64,000 nucleotides of DNA from Camelus bactrianus (Eukaryota; Chordata; Mammalia; Artiodactyla; Camelidae): assembly GCF_048773025.1 (NCBI RefSeq), contig NC_133566.1:24986174-25050173 (forward strand), in the 5' to 3' direction. The notes under the pieces were generated by a model that was not told the origin of the DNA, made no database searches, and saw only the letters and a program-made list of their open reading frames with translations. The position numbers and the translations under genes are program-made. Positions 23,581 to 37,263 of the stretch are shown here, in pieces; position 1 is the first letter of the stretch, and each line of letters begins with the position of its first letter.

Positions 23581-26500
23581 ATATATTTATGGAGTGGAGT
23601 TTGCAACTGAAAAGAATCTTTGTGTTCCCAACAAGCTAGTTGAAGGACGGCTTTCACACACACTTATATTTCAGAACTGATCATGTGGAGAGACGTTCGT
23701 TCATCTAGCACCAAAGGAACGATTTGCAGGAGAAACTTTTACTCTGGTTTCTCAGTCTGTTTCCTAGTGCCGGTTTGAAATTCCTGCAGTTTTCACTGTA
23801 AAACGGATTTGGACTAGTACCTCCCAATATATATGTATGGTGTGGAGTTTGCTACTAAAAACAAACTTTGTGTTCCCAACAAGATAGGAGAAGAAAGGCT
23901 TTCACACACACTTATCTCTCAGAACTGAGCATGTGGAGAGACGTTCGTTCATCTGGCACAAATAGAACGGGTTGCAGGAGAAACATTACTCTGGTTTCTC
24001 AGTCTTTTTCCTAGTGCCAATTTGAAGTTCCTGCAGTTATCACTGTAAAACTTTGTTGGAGCTTGTACCTCCCAATATATATTTATGGAGTGGGGTTTGC
24101 AAATGAAAAGAGACTTTGTGTTCCCAACAAGATAGGTGAAGGACGGCTTTCACACACACTTATTTTTCAAAACTGAGCTTGTGGAGAGACGTTCGTTCAT
24201 CTAGCATCAAGGGAACGGGTTGCAGGAGAAACTTTGACTCTGGTTTCTCAGTCTGTTTCCTAGTGCCGTTTAGAAGTTCCTGCAGTTTTCACTGTAAAAC
24301 CGAGTTGGAGCTAATACCTCCCCATATATATGTATGGAGAGGAGTTTGCAACTGAAAAGAAACTTTGTGTTCCCAACAAGATAGGTGAAGGATGGCTTTC
24401 ACACACAATTTTCTCTCAGAAATGACAATGTGGAGAGACGTTCGTTCATCTAGCACAAAGGGAACGGGTTGCAGGAGAAACTTTTACTCTGGTTTCTCAG
24501 TCTGTTTCTTAGGGCCATTTTGAAATTCCTGCAGTTTTCACTGTAAAACCGAGTTGGAGCTAGTACCTCCCCATATATATGTATGGAGTGGAGTTTGCAA
24601 CTGAAAATAAACTTTGTGTTCACAACAAGTTATGTGAAGGACGGCTTTCACACACACTTATCTCTCAGAACGGAGCATGTAGAGAGACGTTCGTTCATCT
24701 AGCACCAAGGGAACGTGTTGCATGAGAAACTTTTACATTGGTTTCTCAGTCTGTTTCCTAGTGCCGGTTTGAAGTTCCTGCAGTTTTCACTGTAAAACAG
24801 AGTTGGAGCTAGTACCTCATCATATATATGTATGGAGTGAAGTTAGCAGCTGAAAAGAAACTTTGTGTTCCCAACAAGCTATGTGAAGTACGGCTTTCAC
24901 ACACACATATCTCTCAGAACAGAGCATGTGGAGAGACGTTCGTTCATCTAGCACCAAGGGAAAGGGTTGCAGGAAAAACTTTTACTCTGGTTTCTCAGTC
25001 TGTTTCCGAGTGCCAGTTTGAAGTTCCTGCAATTTTCACTGTAAACCGGAGTTGGAACTAGTACATACCCATATATATGAAGTAGTGGAGTATGCTAATG
25101 TAAAGAAACTATGTGTTCCCAAAAATCTAGGTGAAGTAAGGCTTTCACACACACTTATCTCTCACAAATGAGCATGTGGAGAGACGTTCGTTCATCTAGC
25201 AACAAGGGAACGGTTTGCAGGTGAAAGTTTAACTCTGGTTTCTCAGTCTCTTTCCTAGTGCCGGTTTGAAGTCCCTGCAGTTTTCACTGTAAAACGGACT
25301 TGGAGATAGTACATCCCCATATATATGTATGGAGTGGAGGTTGCCACAGAAAAGAAACTTTTTGTTCCCAACAATCTACGTGAAGTACGGCTTTCACACA
25401 CACTTATCTCTCAGAACTGGGCATGTGGAGATACGTTCATTCATCTGGCACAAATAGAACGGGTTGCAGGGGAAACTTTTACTCTGGTTTCTCAGTCTGT
25501 TTCCTAGTGTCGGTTTGAAGTTCCTGCAGTTTTCACTGCACAAATGTGTTGGAGTTTGTACCTCCCCATATATATTTATGGAGTGTAGTTTGCAACTGAT
25601 AAGAAACTTTGTGTTCCCAACAAGATAGGTGAAGGACGGCTTTCACACACACTTATCTCTCAGAAATGAGCTTGTGGAGAGACGTTCGTTCATATAGCAC
25701 CAAAGGAACGGGTTGCAATTGAAAATTTACTCTGGTTTCTCAGTCTGTTTCCTAGTTCTGGTTTGAAGTTCCTGCAGGTTTCACTGTAAAAAGGATTTGT
25801 AGCTAGTACCTCCCCATATATATGTATGGAGTGGAGTTTGCAACTGAAAAGAAACTGTGTGTTCCCAACAAGCTAGGTTAAGAACGGATTTCACACACAC
25901 TTATCTCTCAGAACTGAGCATGTGGAGAGACGTTCGTTCATCTAGCACCAATGGAACGGATTGCAGGAGAAACTTTGACTCTGGTTTCTCAGTCTGTTTC
26001 CTAGTGCCGTTTAGAAGTTCCTGCAGTTTTCACTGTAAAACCGAGTTGGAGCTAATACCTCCCCACATATATGTATGGTGTGGAGTTGGCTACTGAAAAC
26101 AAACTTTGTGTTCCCAACAAGATAGGAGAAGAACGGCTTTCACACACACTTATCTCTCAGAACTGAGCATGTGGAGAGACGTTCGTTCATCTGGCACAAA
26201 TAGAACGGGTTGCAGGAGAAACTTTACTCAGGTTTCTCAGTCTTTTTCCTAGTGCCAGTTTGAAGTTCCTGCAGTTATCACTGTAAAACGTTGTTGGAGC
26301 TTGTACCTCCCGATATATATTTATGGAGTGGGGTTTGCAAATGAAAAGAAACTTTGTGTTCCCAACAAGATAGGTGAAGGATGGCTTTCACACACACTTA
26401 TTTCTCAAAACTGAGCTTGTGGAGAGACGTTCGTTCATCTAGCACCAAGGGAACGGGTTGCAGGAGAAACTTTGACTCTGGTTTCTCAGTCTGTTTCCTA

Positions 26501-28020
26501 GTGCCGTTTAGAAGTTCCTGCAGTTTTCACTGTAAAACCGAGTTGGAGCTAATACCTCCCCATATATATGTATGGAGTGGAGTTTGCAACTGAAAAGAAA
26601 CTTTGTGTTCCCAACAAGATAGGTGAAGGATGGCTTTCACACACAATTTTCTCTCAGAAATGACAATGTGGAGAGACGTTCGTTCATCTAGCACAAAGGG
26701 AACGGGTTGCATGAGAAACTTTTACTCTGGTTTCTCAGTCTGTTTCTTAGGGCCGTTTTGAAATTCCTGCAGTTTTCACTGTAAAACCGAGTTGGAGCTA
26801 GTACCTCCCAATATATATGTATGGAGTGGAATTTGCAACTGAAAATAAACTTTGTGTTCACAACAAGTTATGTGAAGGACGGCTTTCACACACACTTATC
26901 TCTCAGAACTGAGCATGTAGAGAGACGTTCGTTCATCTAGCACCAAGTGAACGTGTTGCATGAGAAACTTTTACATTGGTTTCTCAGTCTGTTTCCTAGT
27001 GCCGGTTTCAAGTTCCTGCAGTTTTCACTGTAAAACCGAGTTGGAGCTAGTACCTCATCATATATATGTGTGGAGTGAAGTTAGCAACTGAAAAGAAACT
27101 TTGTGTTCACAACAAGCTATATGAAGGACGGCTTTCACACACACTTATCTCTCAGAACAGAGCATGTGGAGAGACGTTCGTTCATCTAGCACCAAGGGAA
27201 CGGGTTGCAGGAGAATCTTTTACTCTGGTCTCAGTATGTTTCCAAGTGCCGGTTTGAAGTAACTGCAGTTTTCACTCTAAAACGGAGTTGGAGCTTGTAC
27301 ATACCCATATATATGTAGGAGTGGAGTTTGCTAATGTAAAGAAACTATGTGTTCCCAAAAATCTAGGTGAAGTACGGCTTTCACGCACACTTATCTCTCT
27401 GAAATGAGCATGTGGACAGATGTTCGTTCATCTAGCAACAAGGGAACGGTTTGCAGGAGAAACTTTTACTCTGTTTTTTCAGTCTGTTTCCTAGTGCCGG
27501 TTTGAAGTTCCTGCAGTTTTCACTGTAAAACGGATTTGGAGCTAGTACCTCCCAATATATATATGTATGGAGTGGAGTTTGCAACTGAAAACAAACTTTG
27601 TGTTCCCAACAAGATAGGTGAAGGACGGCTTTCACACATACTTATCTCTCAGAACTGAGCATGTGGAGAGACGTTCGTCATCTAGCACCAAGGGAACGGG
27701 TTGCAGGAGAAACTTTTACTCTGGTTTCTCAGTATGTTTCCTAGTGCCGTTTCCAAGTCCCTGCAGTTTTCAATGTAAAACCGAGTTGGAGCTAGTACTT
27801 CCCCATATATATGTATGGACTGGTGTTTGCAACTGAAAAGAAACATTGTGTTCCCAGCAAGATAGTTGAAGGACGGCTTTCACACACACTTATCTCTCAG
27901 AACTGAGCATGTAGAGAGACGTTCGTTCATCTAGCACCAAGGGAACGTGTTGCATGAGAAACTTTTACATTGGTTTCTCAGTATGTTTCCTAGTGCCGTT
28001 TCGAAGTCCCTGCAGTTTTC
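23580..28020. repeat. Older mosaic segment with type-4 and type-5 monomers (~18 monomers)
   Basis: Bases 23,830-24,960 resemble 26,070-27,200 at an offset of about 2,241 bp (nine monomers), and the latter resembles 33,770-34,900 at about 7,702 bp. Shared rare strings include ACCAAGTGAACGTGTTGC and CCGGTTTCAAGTTCC (26,942/27,002 and 34,646/34,706) and the shortened TGGTCTCAGTATG (27,227 and 34,931). Type-4 monomers occur near 25,060-25,160 and 27,300-27,400. Adjacent monomers differ more from each other than in the HOR blocks. Confidence 0.78.
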
Positions 28021-30575
28021 ACTGTAAAACCGAGTTGGAGCTAGTACTTCCCCATATATATGTATGGAGTGGTGTTTGCAACTGAAAAGAAACATTGTGT
28101 TCCCAGCTAGATAGTTGAAGGACGGCTTTCACACACAATTATCTCTCAGAACTGAGCATGTGGAGAGACGTTCATTCATCTAGCACCAAGGGAAAGGGTT
28201 GCAGGAAAAACTTTTACTCTGGTTTCTCAGTCTGTTTCCGAGTGCCAGTTTGAAGTTCCTGCAATTTTCACTGTAAACCGGAGTTGGAACTAGTACATAC
28301 CCATAAATATGTAGGAGTGGAGTATGCTAATGTAAAGAAACTATGTGCTCCCAAAAATCTAGGTGAAGTAAGGCTTTCACACACACTTATCTCTCAGAAA
28401 TGAGCATGTGGTGAGACGTTCGTTCACCTAGCACAAAGGGAACGGTTTGCAGGAGAAACTTTTACTCTGGTTTCTCAGTCTGTTTCCTAGTGCCGGTTTG
28501 AAATTCCTGCAGTTTTCACTGTAAAACGGAGTTGGAGCTTGTACCTCCCCATATATAAGTATGGAGTGGAGTTTGCAACTGAAAAGAAACTTTGTGTTCC
28601 CAACAAGCTAGGTTAAGCACAGCATTCACACACACTTATCTCTCAGAAAACAACATGTGGAGAGACTTTCGTTCAACTAGTACAAAGGGAACGGGTTTCA
28701 GGAGAAACTTTTACTCGTGTTTATCAGTGTGTTTCCTAGTGCCGGTTTGAAGTTCCTGCAGTTTTCACTGTAAAACCGAGTTGGAGCTAGTACCTCCCCA
28801 TATATATGTATGGAGTGGAGTTTGCAACTGAAAAGAAAATATGTGTTCCCAAAAATCTATGTGAATTATGGCTTTCACACAAAATTATCTCTCACAAATG
28901 AGCATGTGGAGAGATGTTCGTTCATCTAGCACCCATTGAACGGTTGAAGGAGAAACATTTACTCTGGTTTCTCATTCTGTTTCCTAGTGCCGTTTTGAAG
29001 TTCCTGCAGTTTTCATTGTAAAATTGAGTTGGAGCTTGTACCTCCCCATATATATGTATGGATTGGAGTTAGCAAATGAAAAGAATATATGTGTTCCCAA
29101 AAATCTAGGTTAAGTACGGCTTTCACACACACTTATCTCTCAAAACTGAGCATGTGGAGAGACGTTCGTTCATCTAGCACCAAGGGAACGGGTTGCAGGA
29201 GAAATTTTGACTCTGGTTTCTCAGTCTGTTTCTTAGGGCCGTTTTGAAATTCCTGCAGTTTTCACTGTAAAACGGATTTGGAGCAAGTACATCCCCATAT
29301 ATATGTATGGAGTGGAGTTTGCAAATGTAAAGAAACTTTGTGTTCACAACAAGTTATGTGAAGGACGGCTTTCACACACACTTATCTCTCAGAACTGAGC
29401 ATGTGGAGAGACGTTCGTCATCTAGCACCAAGGGAACGGGTTGCAGGAGAAACTTTTACTCTGGTTTCTCAGTATGTTTCCTAGTGCCGGTTTGAAGTAC
29501 CTGCAGTTTTCACTGTAAAACCGAGTTGGAGCTAGTACATACCCATATATATGTAGGAGTGGATTTTGCTAATGTAAAGAAACTATGTGTTCCCAAAAAT
29601 CTAGGTGAAGTACGGCTTTCACGCACACTTATCTCTCAGAAATGAGCATGTGGGGAGACGTTCGTTCATCTAGCAACAAGGGAACGGTTTGCAGGTGAAA
29701 GTTTTACTCTGGTTTCTCAGTCTCTTTCCTAATGCCGGTTAGAAGTCCCTGCAGTTTTCACTGTAAAACGGAATTGGAGATAGTACCTCCCCATATATAT
29801 GTATGGAGTGGAGTTTGCCACAGAAAAGAAACTTTTTGTTCCCAACAATCTACGTGAAGTACGGATTTCACACACACTTATCTCTCAGAACTGTGCATGT
29901 GGAGAGACGTTCATTCATCTGGCACAAATAGAACGGGTTGCAGGGGAAACTTTTACTCTGGTTTCTCAGTCTGTTTCCTAGTGCCGTTTTGATGTTCCTG
30001 CAGTTTTCATTGTAAAATAGAGTTGGAGCTATTACCTCCCCATATATATGTATGGAGTGGAGTTTGCAACTGAAAAGAAATTTTGTGTTCCCAACAAGCT
30101 AAGTGAAGTGCGGCTTTAACACACACTTATCTCTCAGAACTGAGCATGTGGAGAGAAGTTCGTTCATCTAGCACAAAGGGAACGGTTTGCAGGAGAAACT
30201 TTTACTCTGGTTTCTCAGTCTGTTTCCTAGTGCCGGTTTGAAGTTCCTGCAGTTTTCACTGTAAAAAGGATTTGGAGCTAGTACCTCCCAATATATATAT
30301 GTATGGAGTGGAGTTTGCAACTGAAAAGAAACTATGTGTTCCCAACAAGATAGGTGAAGAACGGCTTTCACACACACTTATCTCTCAGAACTGAGCATGT
30401 GGAGAGACGTTTGTTCATCTGGCACAAATAGAACGGGTTGCAGGAGAAACTTTTACTCTGGTTTCTCAGACTTTTTCCTAGTGCCAGTTTGAAGTTCCTG
30501 CAGTTATCACTGTAAAACGTTGTTGGAGCTTGTACCCCCCGTTATAAATTTATGGAGTGGGGTTTGCAACTGAAA
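28020..30575. repeat. Segment B, copy 2 (~10 monomers)
   Basis: This is the counterpart of 4,400-6,955 at a constant offset of 23,620 bp. It begins around the CCGAGTTGGAGCTAGTACTTCC monomer and ends near 30,575, where GAAATGAAACTTTCTGTTCC replaces the GAAAATAAACTTTGTGTTCC of copy 1. The two copies share the type-4 strings and many private variants, for example ACCCATTGAACGGTTGAAGG near 5,310 and 28,930. Confidence 0.85.
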
Positions 30576-31371
30576 TGAAACTTTCTGTTCCCAACAAGCT
30601 AGGTGAAGGACGGATTCCACACACACTTATCTCTCAGAACTGAGCATATGGAGAGACGTTCGTCATCTAGCACCAAGGGAACGGGTTGCAGGAGAAACTT
30701 TTACTCTGGTTTCTCAGTCTGTTTCCTAGTGCCGGTTTGAAGTTCCTGCAGTTTTCACTGTAAAACGGTGTTGGAGCTTGTACCTACCCATATATATTTA
30801 TGGAGTGGAGTTTGCAGCTGAAAAGAATCTTTGTGTTCCCAACAAGCTAGTTGAAGGACGGCTTTCACACACACTTATCTCTCAGAACTGATCATGTGGA
30901 GAGACTTTCGTTCATCTAGCACCAAGGGAACGGTATGCAGGAGAAACTTTACTCTGGTTTCTCAGTCTGTTTCCTAGTGCCGGTTTGAAATTCCTGCACT
31001 TTTCACTGTAAAACGGATTTGGAGCTAGTACCTCCCCATATATATGTATGGAGTGGAGTTTGCAACTGAAAACAAACTTTGTGTTCCCAACAAGATAGGT
31101 GAATAACGGCTTTCACACACACTTTTCTCTCAGAATTGAGCATGTGGAGAGACGTTCGTTCATCTGGCACAAATAGAACGGGTTGCAGGAGAAACATTTA
31201 CTCTGGTTTCTCAGTCTTTTTCCTAGTGCCGGTTTGAAGTTCCTGCAGTTATCACTGTAAAACATTGTTGGAGCTAGTACCTCCCCATATATATGTATGG
31301 ATTGGAGTTTGCAACTGAAGAGAAACTTTGTGTTCAAAACAAGCTAGGTGAAGGACGGCTTTCAAACTCAC
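30127..31371. repeat. HOR Y, copy 1 (5 monomers, 1,245 bp)
   Basis: This copy repeats at +1,245 bp. Rare variants are shared by both copies: TACCCCCCGTTATAAATTT near 30,533, TGCAGCTGAAAAGAATC near 30,813 and GAACGGTATGCAGG near 30,929. It overlaps the right end of segment B, so the duplication took in the end of B plus the 2,960-3,695-like piece. Confidence 0.88.
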
Positions 31372-32616
31372 TTATCTCTCAGAACTGAGCATGTGGAGAG
31401 AAGTTCGTTCATCTAGCACAAAGGGAACGGTTTGCAGGAGAAACTTTTACTCTGGTTTCTCAGTCTGTTTCCTAGTGCCGGTTTGAAGTTCCTGCAGTTT
31501 TCACTGTAAAAAGGATTTGGAGCTAGTACCTCCCAATATATATATGTATGGAGTGGAGTTTGCAACTGAAAAGAAACTATGTGTTCCCAACAAGATAGGT
31601 GAAGAACGGCTTTCACACACACTTATCTCTCAGAACTGAGCATGTGGAGAGACGTTTGTTCATCTGGCACAAATAGAACGGGTTGCAGGAGAAACTTTTA
31701 CTCTGGTTTCTCAGACTTTTTCCTAGTGCCAGTTTGAAGTTCCTGCAATTATCACTGTAAAACGTTGTTGGAGCTTGTACCCCCCGTTATAAATTTATGG
31801 AGTGGGGTTTGCAACTGAAATGAAACTTTCTGTTCCCAACAAGCTAGGTGAAGGACGGATTCCACACACACTTATCTCTCAGAACTGAGCATATGGAGAG
31901 ACGTTCGTCATCTAGCACCAAGGGAACGGGTTGCAGGAGAAACTTTTACTCTGGTTTCTCAGTCTGTTTCCTAGTGCCGGTTTGAAGTTCCTGCAGTTTT
32001 CACTGTAAAACGGTGTTGGAGCTTGTACCTACCCATATATATTTATGGAGCGGAGTTTGCAGCTGAAAAGAATCTTTGTGTTCCCAACAAGCTAGTTGAA
32101 GGACGGCTTTCACACACACTTATCTCTCAGAACTGATCATGTGGAGAGACTTTCGTTCATCTAGCACCAAGGGAACGGTATGCAGGAGAAACTTTACTCT
32201 GGTTTCTCAGTCTGTTTCCTAGTGCCGGTTTGAAATTCCTGCACTTTTCACTGTAAAACGGATTTGGAGCTAGTACCTCCCCATATATATGTATGGAGTG
32301 GAGTTTGCAACTGAAAACAAACTTTGTGTTCCCAACAAGATAGGTGAATAACGGCTTTCACACACACTTTTCTCTCAGAATTGAGCATGTGGAGAGACGT
32401 TCGTTCATCTGGCACAAATAGAACGGGTTGCAGGAGAAATATTTACTCTGGTTTCTCAGTCTTTTTCCTAGTGCCGGTTTGAAGTTCCTGCAGTTATCAC
32501 TGTAAAACATTGTTGGAGCTAGTACCTCCCCATATATATGTATGGATTGGAGTTTGCAACTGAAGAGAAACTTTGTGTTCAAAACAAGCTAGGTGAAGGA
32601 CGGCTTTCAAACTCAC
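31372..32616. repeat. HOR Y, copy 2 (5 monomers, 1,245 bp)
   Basis: This is a near-perfect tandem copy of the preceding 1,245 bp. Only a few differences are visible, such as CCTGCAGTTATC near 30,498 against CCTGCAATTATC near 31,743, and ATGGAGTGGAG near 30,801 against ATGGAGCGGAG near 32,045. Confidence 0.88.
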
Positions 32617-35600
32617 TTATCTCTCAGAACTGAGCATGTGGAGAGACGTTCGTTCATCTGGCACAAATAGAACGGGTTGCAGGAGAAACTTTACTCTGTT
32701 TTCTCAGAATTTTTCCTAGTGCCAGTTTGAAGTTCCTGCAGTTATCACTGTAAAACGTTGTTGGAGCTTGTACCTCCCGATATATATTTATGGAGTGGGG
32801 TTTGCAACTGAAAAGAAATTTTTGTTCCCAACAAGATAGGTGAAGGACGGGTTTCACACACACATCTCTCAAAACTGATCTTGTGGAGAGACATTCGTTC
32901 ATCTAGCACCAAGGGAACGGGTTGCAGGAGAAACTTTGACTCTGGTTTCTCAGTCTGTTTCCTAGTGCCGTTTAGAAGTTCCTGCAGTTTTCACTGTAAA
33001 ACCGATTTGGAGCTAATACCTCCCCATATATATGTATGGAGTGGAGTTTGCAACTGAAAAGAAACTTTGTGTTCCCAACAAGATAGTTGAAGGATGGCTT
33101 TCACACACAATTTTCTCTCAGAATTGACAATGTGGAGAGACGTTCGTTCATCTAGCACAAAGGGAACGGGATGCAGGAGAAACTTTTACTCTGGTTTCTC
33201 AGTCTGTTTCTTAGGGCCGTTTTGAAGTTCCTGCAGTTTTCACTGTAAAACGGATTTGGAGCAAGTACATCCCCATATATATGTATGGAGTGGAGTTTGC
33301 AACTGAAAATAAACTTTGTGTTCCCAACAAGTTATGTGAAGGACGGCTTTCACACACACTTATTTCTCAGAACTGAGCATGTAGAGAGACGTTCGTTCAT
33401 CTAGCACCAAGGGAACGTGTTGCATGAGAAACTTTTACATTGGTTTCTCAGTCTGTTTCCTAGTGCCGGTTTGAAGTTCCTGCAGTTTTCACTGTAAAAC
33501 CGAGTTGGAGCTAGTACCTCATCATATATATGAATGGAGTGAAGTTAGCAACTGAAAAGAAACTTTGTGTTCCCAACAAGCTATGTGAAGGACGGCTTTC
33601 ACACACACTTATCTCTCAGAATGAGCATGTGGAGAGACGTTCGTCATCTAGCACCAAGGGAACGGGTTGCAGGAGAAACTTTTACTCTGGTTTCTCAGTA
33701 TGTTTCCTAGTGCCGGTTTGAAGTACCTGCAGTTTTCACTTTAAAACAGAGTTTTAGCTAGTACCTCCCCATATATATTTATGGAGTGGAGTTTGCAACT
33801 GAAAAGAATCTTTGTGTTCCCAACAAGCTAGTTGAATGGCGGCTTTCACACACACTTATCTCTCAGAACTGAGCATGTGGAGAGACGTTCGTTCATCTGG
33901 CACAAATAGAACGGGTTGCAGGAGAAACTTTACTCTGGTTTCTCAGTCTTTTTCCTAGTGCCAGTTTGAAGTTCCTGCAGTTATCACTGTAAAACTTTGT
34001 TGGAGCTTGTACCTCCCGATATATATTTATGGAGTGCGGTTTGCAAATGAAAAGAAACTTTGTGTTCCCAACAACATAGGTGAAGGACGGCTTTCACACA
34101 CACTTATTTCTCAAAACTGAGCTTGTGGAGAGACGTTCGTTCATCTAGCACCAATGGAACGGGTTGCAGGAGAAACTTTGACTCTGGTTTCTCAGTCTGT
34201 TTCCTAGTGCCGTTTAGAAGTTCCTGCAGTTTTCACTGTAAAACCGAGTTGGAGCTAATACCTCCCCATATATATGTATGGAGTGGAGTTTGCAACTGAA
34301 AAGAAACTTTGTGTTCCCAACAAGTTAGGTGAAGAATGGCTTTCACACACAATTTTCTCTCAGAAATGACAATGTGGAGAGACGTTCGTTCATCTAGCAC
34401 AAAGGGAACGGGTTGCAGGAGAAACTTTTACTCTGGTTTCTCAGTCTGTTTCTTAGGGCCGTTTTGAAATTCCTGCAGTTTTCACAGTAAAACCGAGTTG
34501 GAGCTATTACCTCCCAATATATATGTATGGAGTGGAGTTTGCAATTGAAAATAGACTTTGTGTTCACAACAATTATGTGAAGGACGGCTTTCACACACAC
34601 TTATCTCTCAGAACTGAGCATGTAGAGAGACGTTCGTTCATCTAGCACCAAGTGAACGTGTTGCATGAGAAACATTTACATTGGTTTCTCAGTCTGTTTC
34701 CTAGTGCCGGTTTCAAGTTCCTGCAGTTTTCACTGTAAATCCGAGTTGGAGCTAGTACCTCATCATATATATGTATGGAGTGAAGTTAGCAACTGAAAGA
34801 AACTTTGTGTTCCCAACAAGCTATGTGAAGGACGGCTTTCACACACTCTTATCTCTCAGAACTGAGCATGTGGAGAGACGTTCGTTCATCTAGCACCAAG
34901 GGAACGGGTTGCAGGAGAAACTTTTACTCTGGTCTCAGTATGTTTCCTAGTGCCGGTTTGAAGTAACTGCAGTTTTCACTCTAAAACGGAGTTGGAGCTT
35001 GTACATACCCATATATATGTAGGAGTGGAGTTTGCTAATGTAAAGAAACTATGTGTTCCCAAAAATCTAGGTGAAGTACGGCTTTCACGCACACTTATCT
35101 CTCAGAAATGAGCATGTGGATAGACGTTCGTTCATCTAGCAAGAAGGGAACGGTTTGCAGGAGAAACTTTTACTCTGTTTTCTCAGTCTGTTTCCTAGTG
35201 CCGGTTTGAAGTTCCTGCAGTTTTCACTGTAAAACGGATTTGGAGCTAGTACCTCCCAATATATATATGTATGGAGTGGAGTTTGCAACTGAAAACAAAC
35301 TTTGTGTTCCCAACAAGATAGGTGAAGAACGGCTTTCACACACACTTATCTCTCAGAACTGAGCATGTGGAGAGACGTTCGTTCATCTGGCACAAATAGA
35401 ACGGGTTGCAGGAGAAACTTTTACTCTGGTTTCTCAGTATGTTTCCTAGTGCCGTTTCGAAGTCCCTGCAGTTTTCACTGTAAAACCGAGTTGGAGCTAG
35501 TACTTCCACATATATATGTATGGAGTGGAGTTTGCTACTGAAAAGAAAATATGTGTTCCCAAAAATATATGTGAAGTATGGCTTTCACACAAAATTATCT

Positions 35601-35703
35601 CTCACAAATGAGCATGTGGAGAGATGTTCGTTCATCTAGCACCCATTAACGGTTGAAGGAGAAACATTTACTCTGATTTCTCAGTCTGTTTCCTAGTGCC
35701 GTT
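32617..35703. repeat. Mosaic satellite: HOR A-like piece, then type-5 module (~12 monomers)
   Basis: Bases 32,640-33,760 resemble 1,310-2,430 at an offset of about 31,327; both carry GGGATGCAGGAG, then GAAAATAAACTTTG, then GTTGCATGAGAAACTTTTAC. Bases 33,790-35,400 match the type-5 module of 26,070-27,620. From about 35,500 the sequence switches to a type-4 monomer (CCCAAAAATATATGTGAAG) like those of segment B. Confidence 0.77.
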
Positions 35704-37263
35704 TTGAAGTTCCTGCAGTTTTCATTGTAAAATAGAGTTGGAGCTATTACCTCCCCATATATATGTATGGAGTGGAGTTTGCAACTGAAAAGAAATTTTG
35801 TGTTCCCAACAAGCTAAGTGATGTGCGGCTTTAACACACACTTATCTCTCAGAACTGAGCATGTGGAGAGAAGTTCGTTCATCTAGCACAAAGGGAACGG
35901 TTTGCAGGAGAAACTTTTACTCTGGTTTCTCAGTCTGTTTCCTAGTGCCGGTTTGAAGTTCCTGGAGTTTTCACTGTAAAAAGGTGTTGGAGCTTGTACC
36001 TACCCATATATATTTATGGAGTGGAGTTAGCAACTGAAAAGAAACTATGTGTTCCCAACAACATAGGTGAAGAACGGCTTTCACACACACTTATCTCTCA
36101 GAACTGAGCATGTGGAGAGACGTTCGTTCATCTGGCACAAATAGAACGGGTTGCAGGAGAAACTTTTACTCTGGTTTCTCAGACTTTTTCCTAGTGCCAG
36201 TTTGAAGTTCCTGCAGTTATCACTGTAAAACGTTGTTGGAGCTTGTACCTCCCGATATATATTTATGGAGTGGGGTTTGCAACTGAAAATAAACTTTGTG
36301 TTCCCAACAAGTTATGTGAAGGACGGCTTTCACACACACTTTTCTCTCAGAACTGAGCATGTAGAGAGACGTTCGTTCATCTAGCACCAAGGGAACGTGT
36401 TGCATGAGAAACTTTTACATTGGTTTCTCAGTCTGTTTCCTACTGCCGGTTTGAAGTTCCTGCAGATTTCACTGTAAAACCGAGTTGGAGCTAGTACCTC
36501 ATCATATATATGAATGGAGTGAAGTTAGCAACTGAAAAGAAACTTTGTGTTCCCAACAAGCTATGTGAAGGACGGCTTTCACACACACTTATCTCTCAGA
36601 ACTGAGCATGTGGAGAGACGTTCGTCATTTAGCACCAAGGGAACGGGTTGCAGGAGAAACTTTTACTCTGGTTTCTCAGTATGTTTCCTAGTGCCGGTTG
36701 GAAGTACCTGCAGTTTTCACTTTAAAACGGAGTTGGAGCTTGTACCTCCCCATATATATTTATGGAGTGGAGTTTGAAACTGAAAAGAATCTTTGTGTTC
36801 CCAACAAGCTAGTTGAATGACGGCTTTCACACACACTTATCTCTCAGAACTGAGCATGTGGAGAGACTTTCGTTCATCTAGCACCAAGGGAACGGTTTGC
36901 AGGAGAAACTTTTACTCTGCTTTCTCAGTCTGTTTCCTAGTGCCGGTTTGAAGTTCCTGCAGTTTTCACTGTAAAACGGAGTTGGAGCTAGTATCTCCCT
37001 ATATATATATATGGACTGGAGTTTGCAACTGATAAGAAACTTTGTGTTCCCAACAAGCTAGGTGAAGGACGGCTTTCACACACACTTATCTCTCAGAAAT
37101 GAGCATGTGTAGAGACGTTCGTTCATCTAGCACAAAGGGAACGGTTTGCAGGGGAAACTTTGGCTCTGGTTTCTCCGTATGTTTCCTAGTGCCCGTTTGT
37201 AGTTCCTGAAGTTTTCACTGCTAATCGTAGTTGGAGCTAGAACTTCCCCATATATATGTATGG
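35704..37263. repeat. Segment C, copy 2 (~6 monomers)
   Basis: This is the counterpart of 6,370-7,930 at an offset of about 29,333 bp. Similarity ends at about 37,264, where this copy has TTTGAAAATGAAAAG and TTTGGTTTCATAACAAG instead of the GGGTTCATTACAAG seen near 7,960. Confidence 0.8.
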
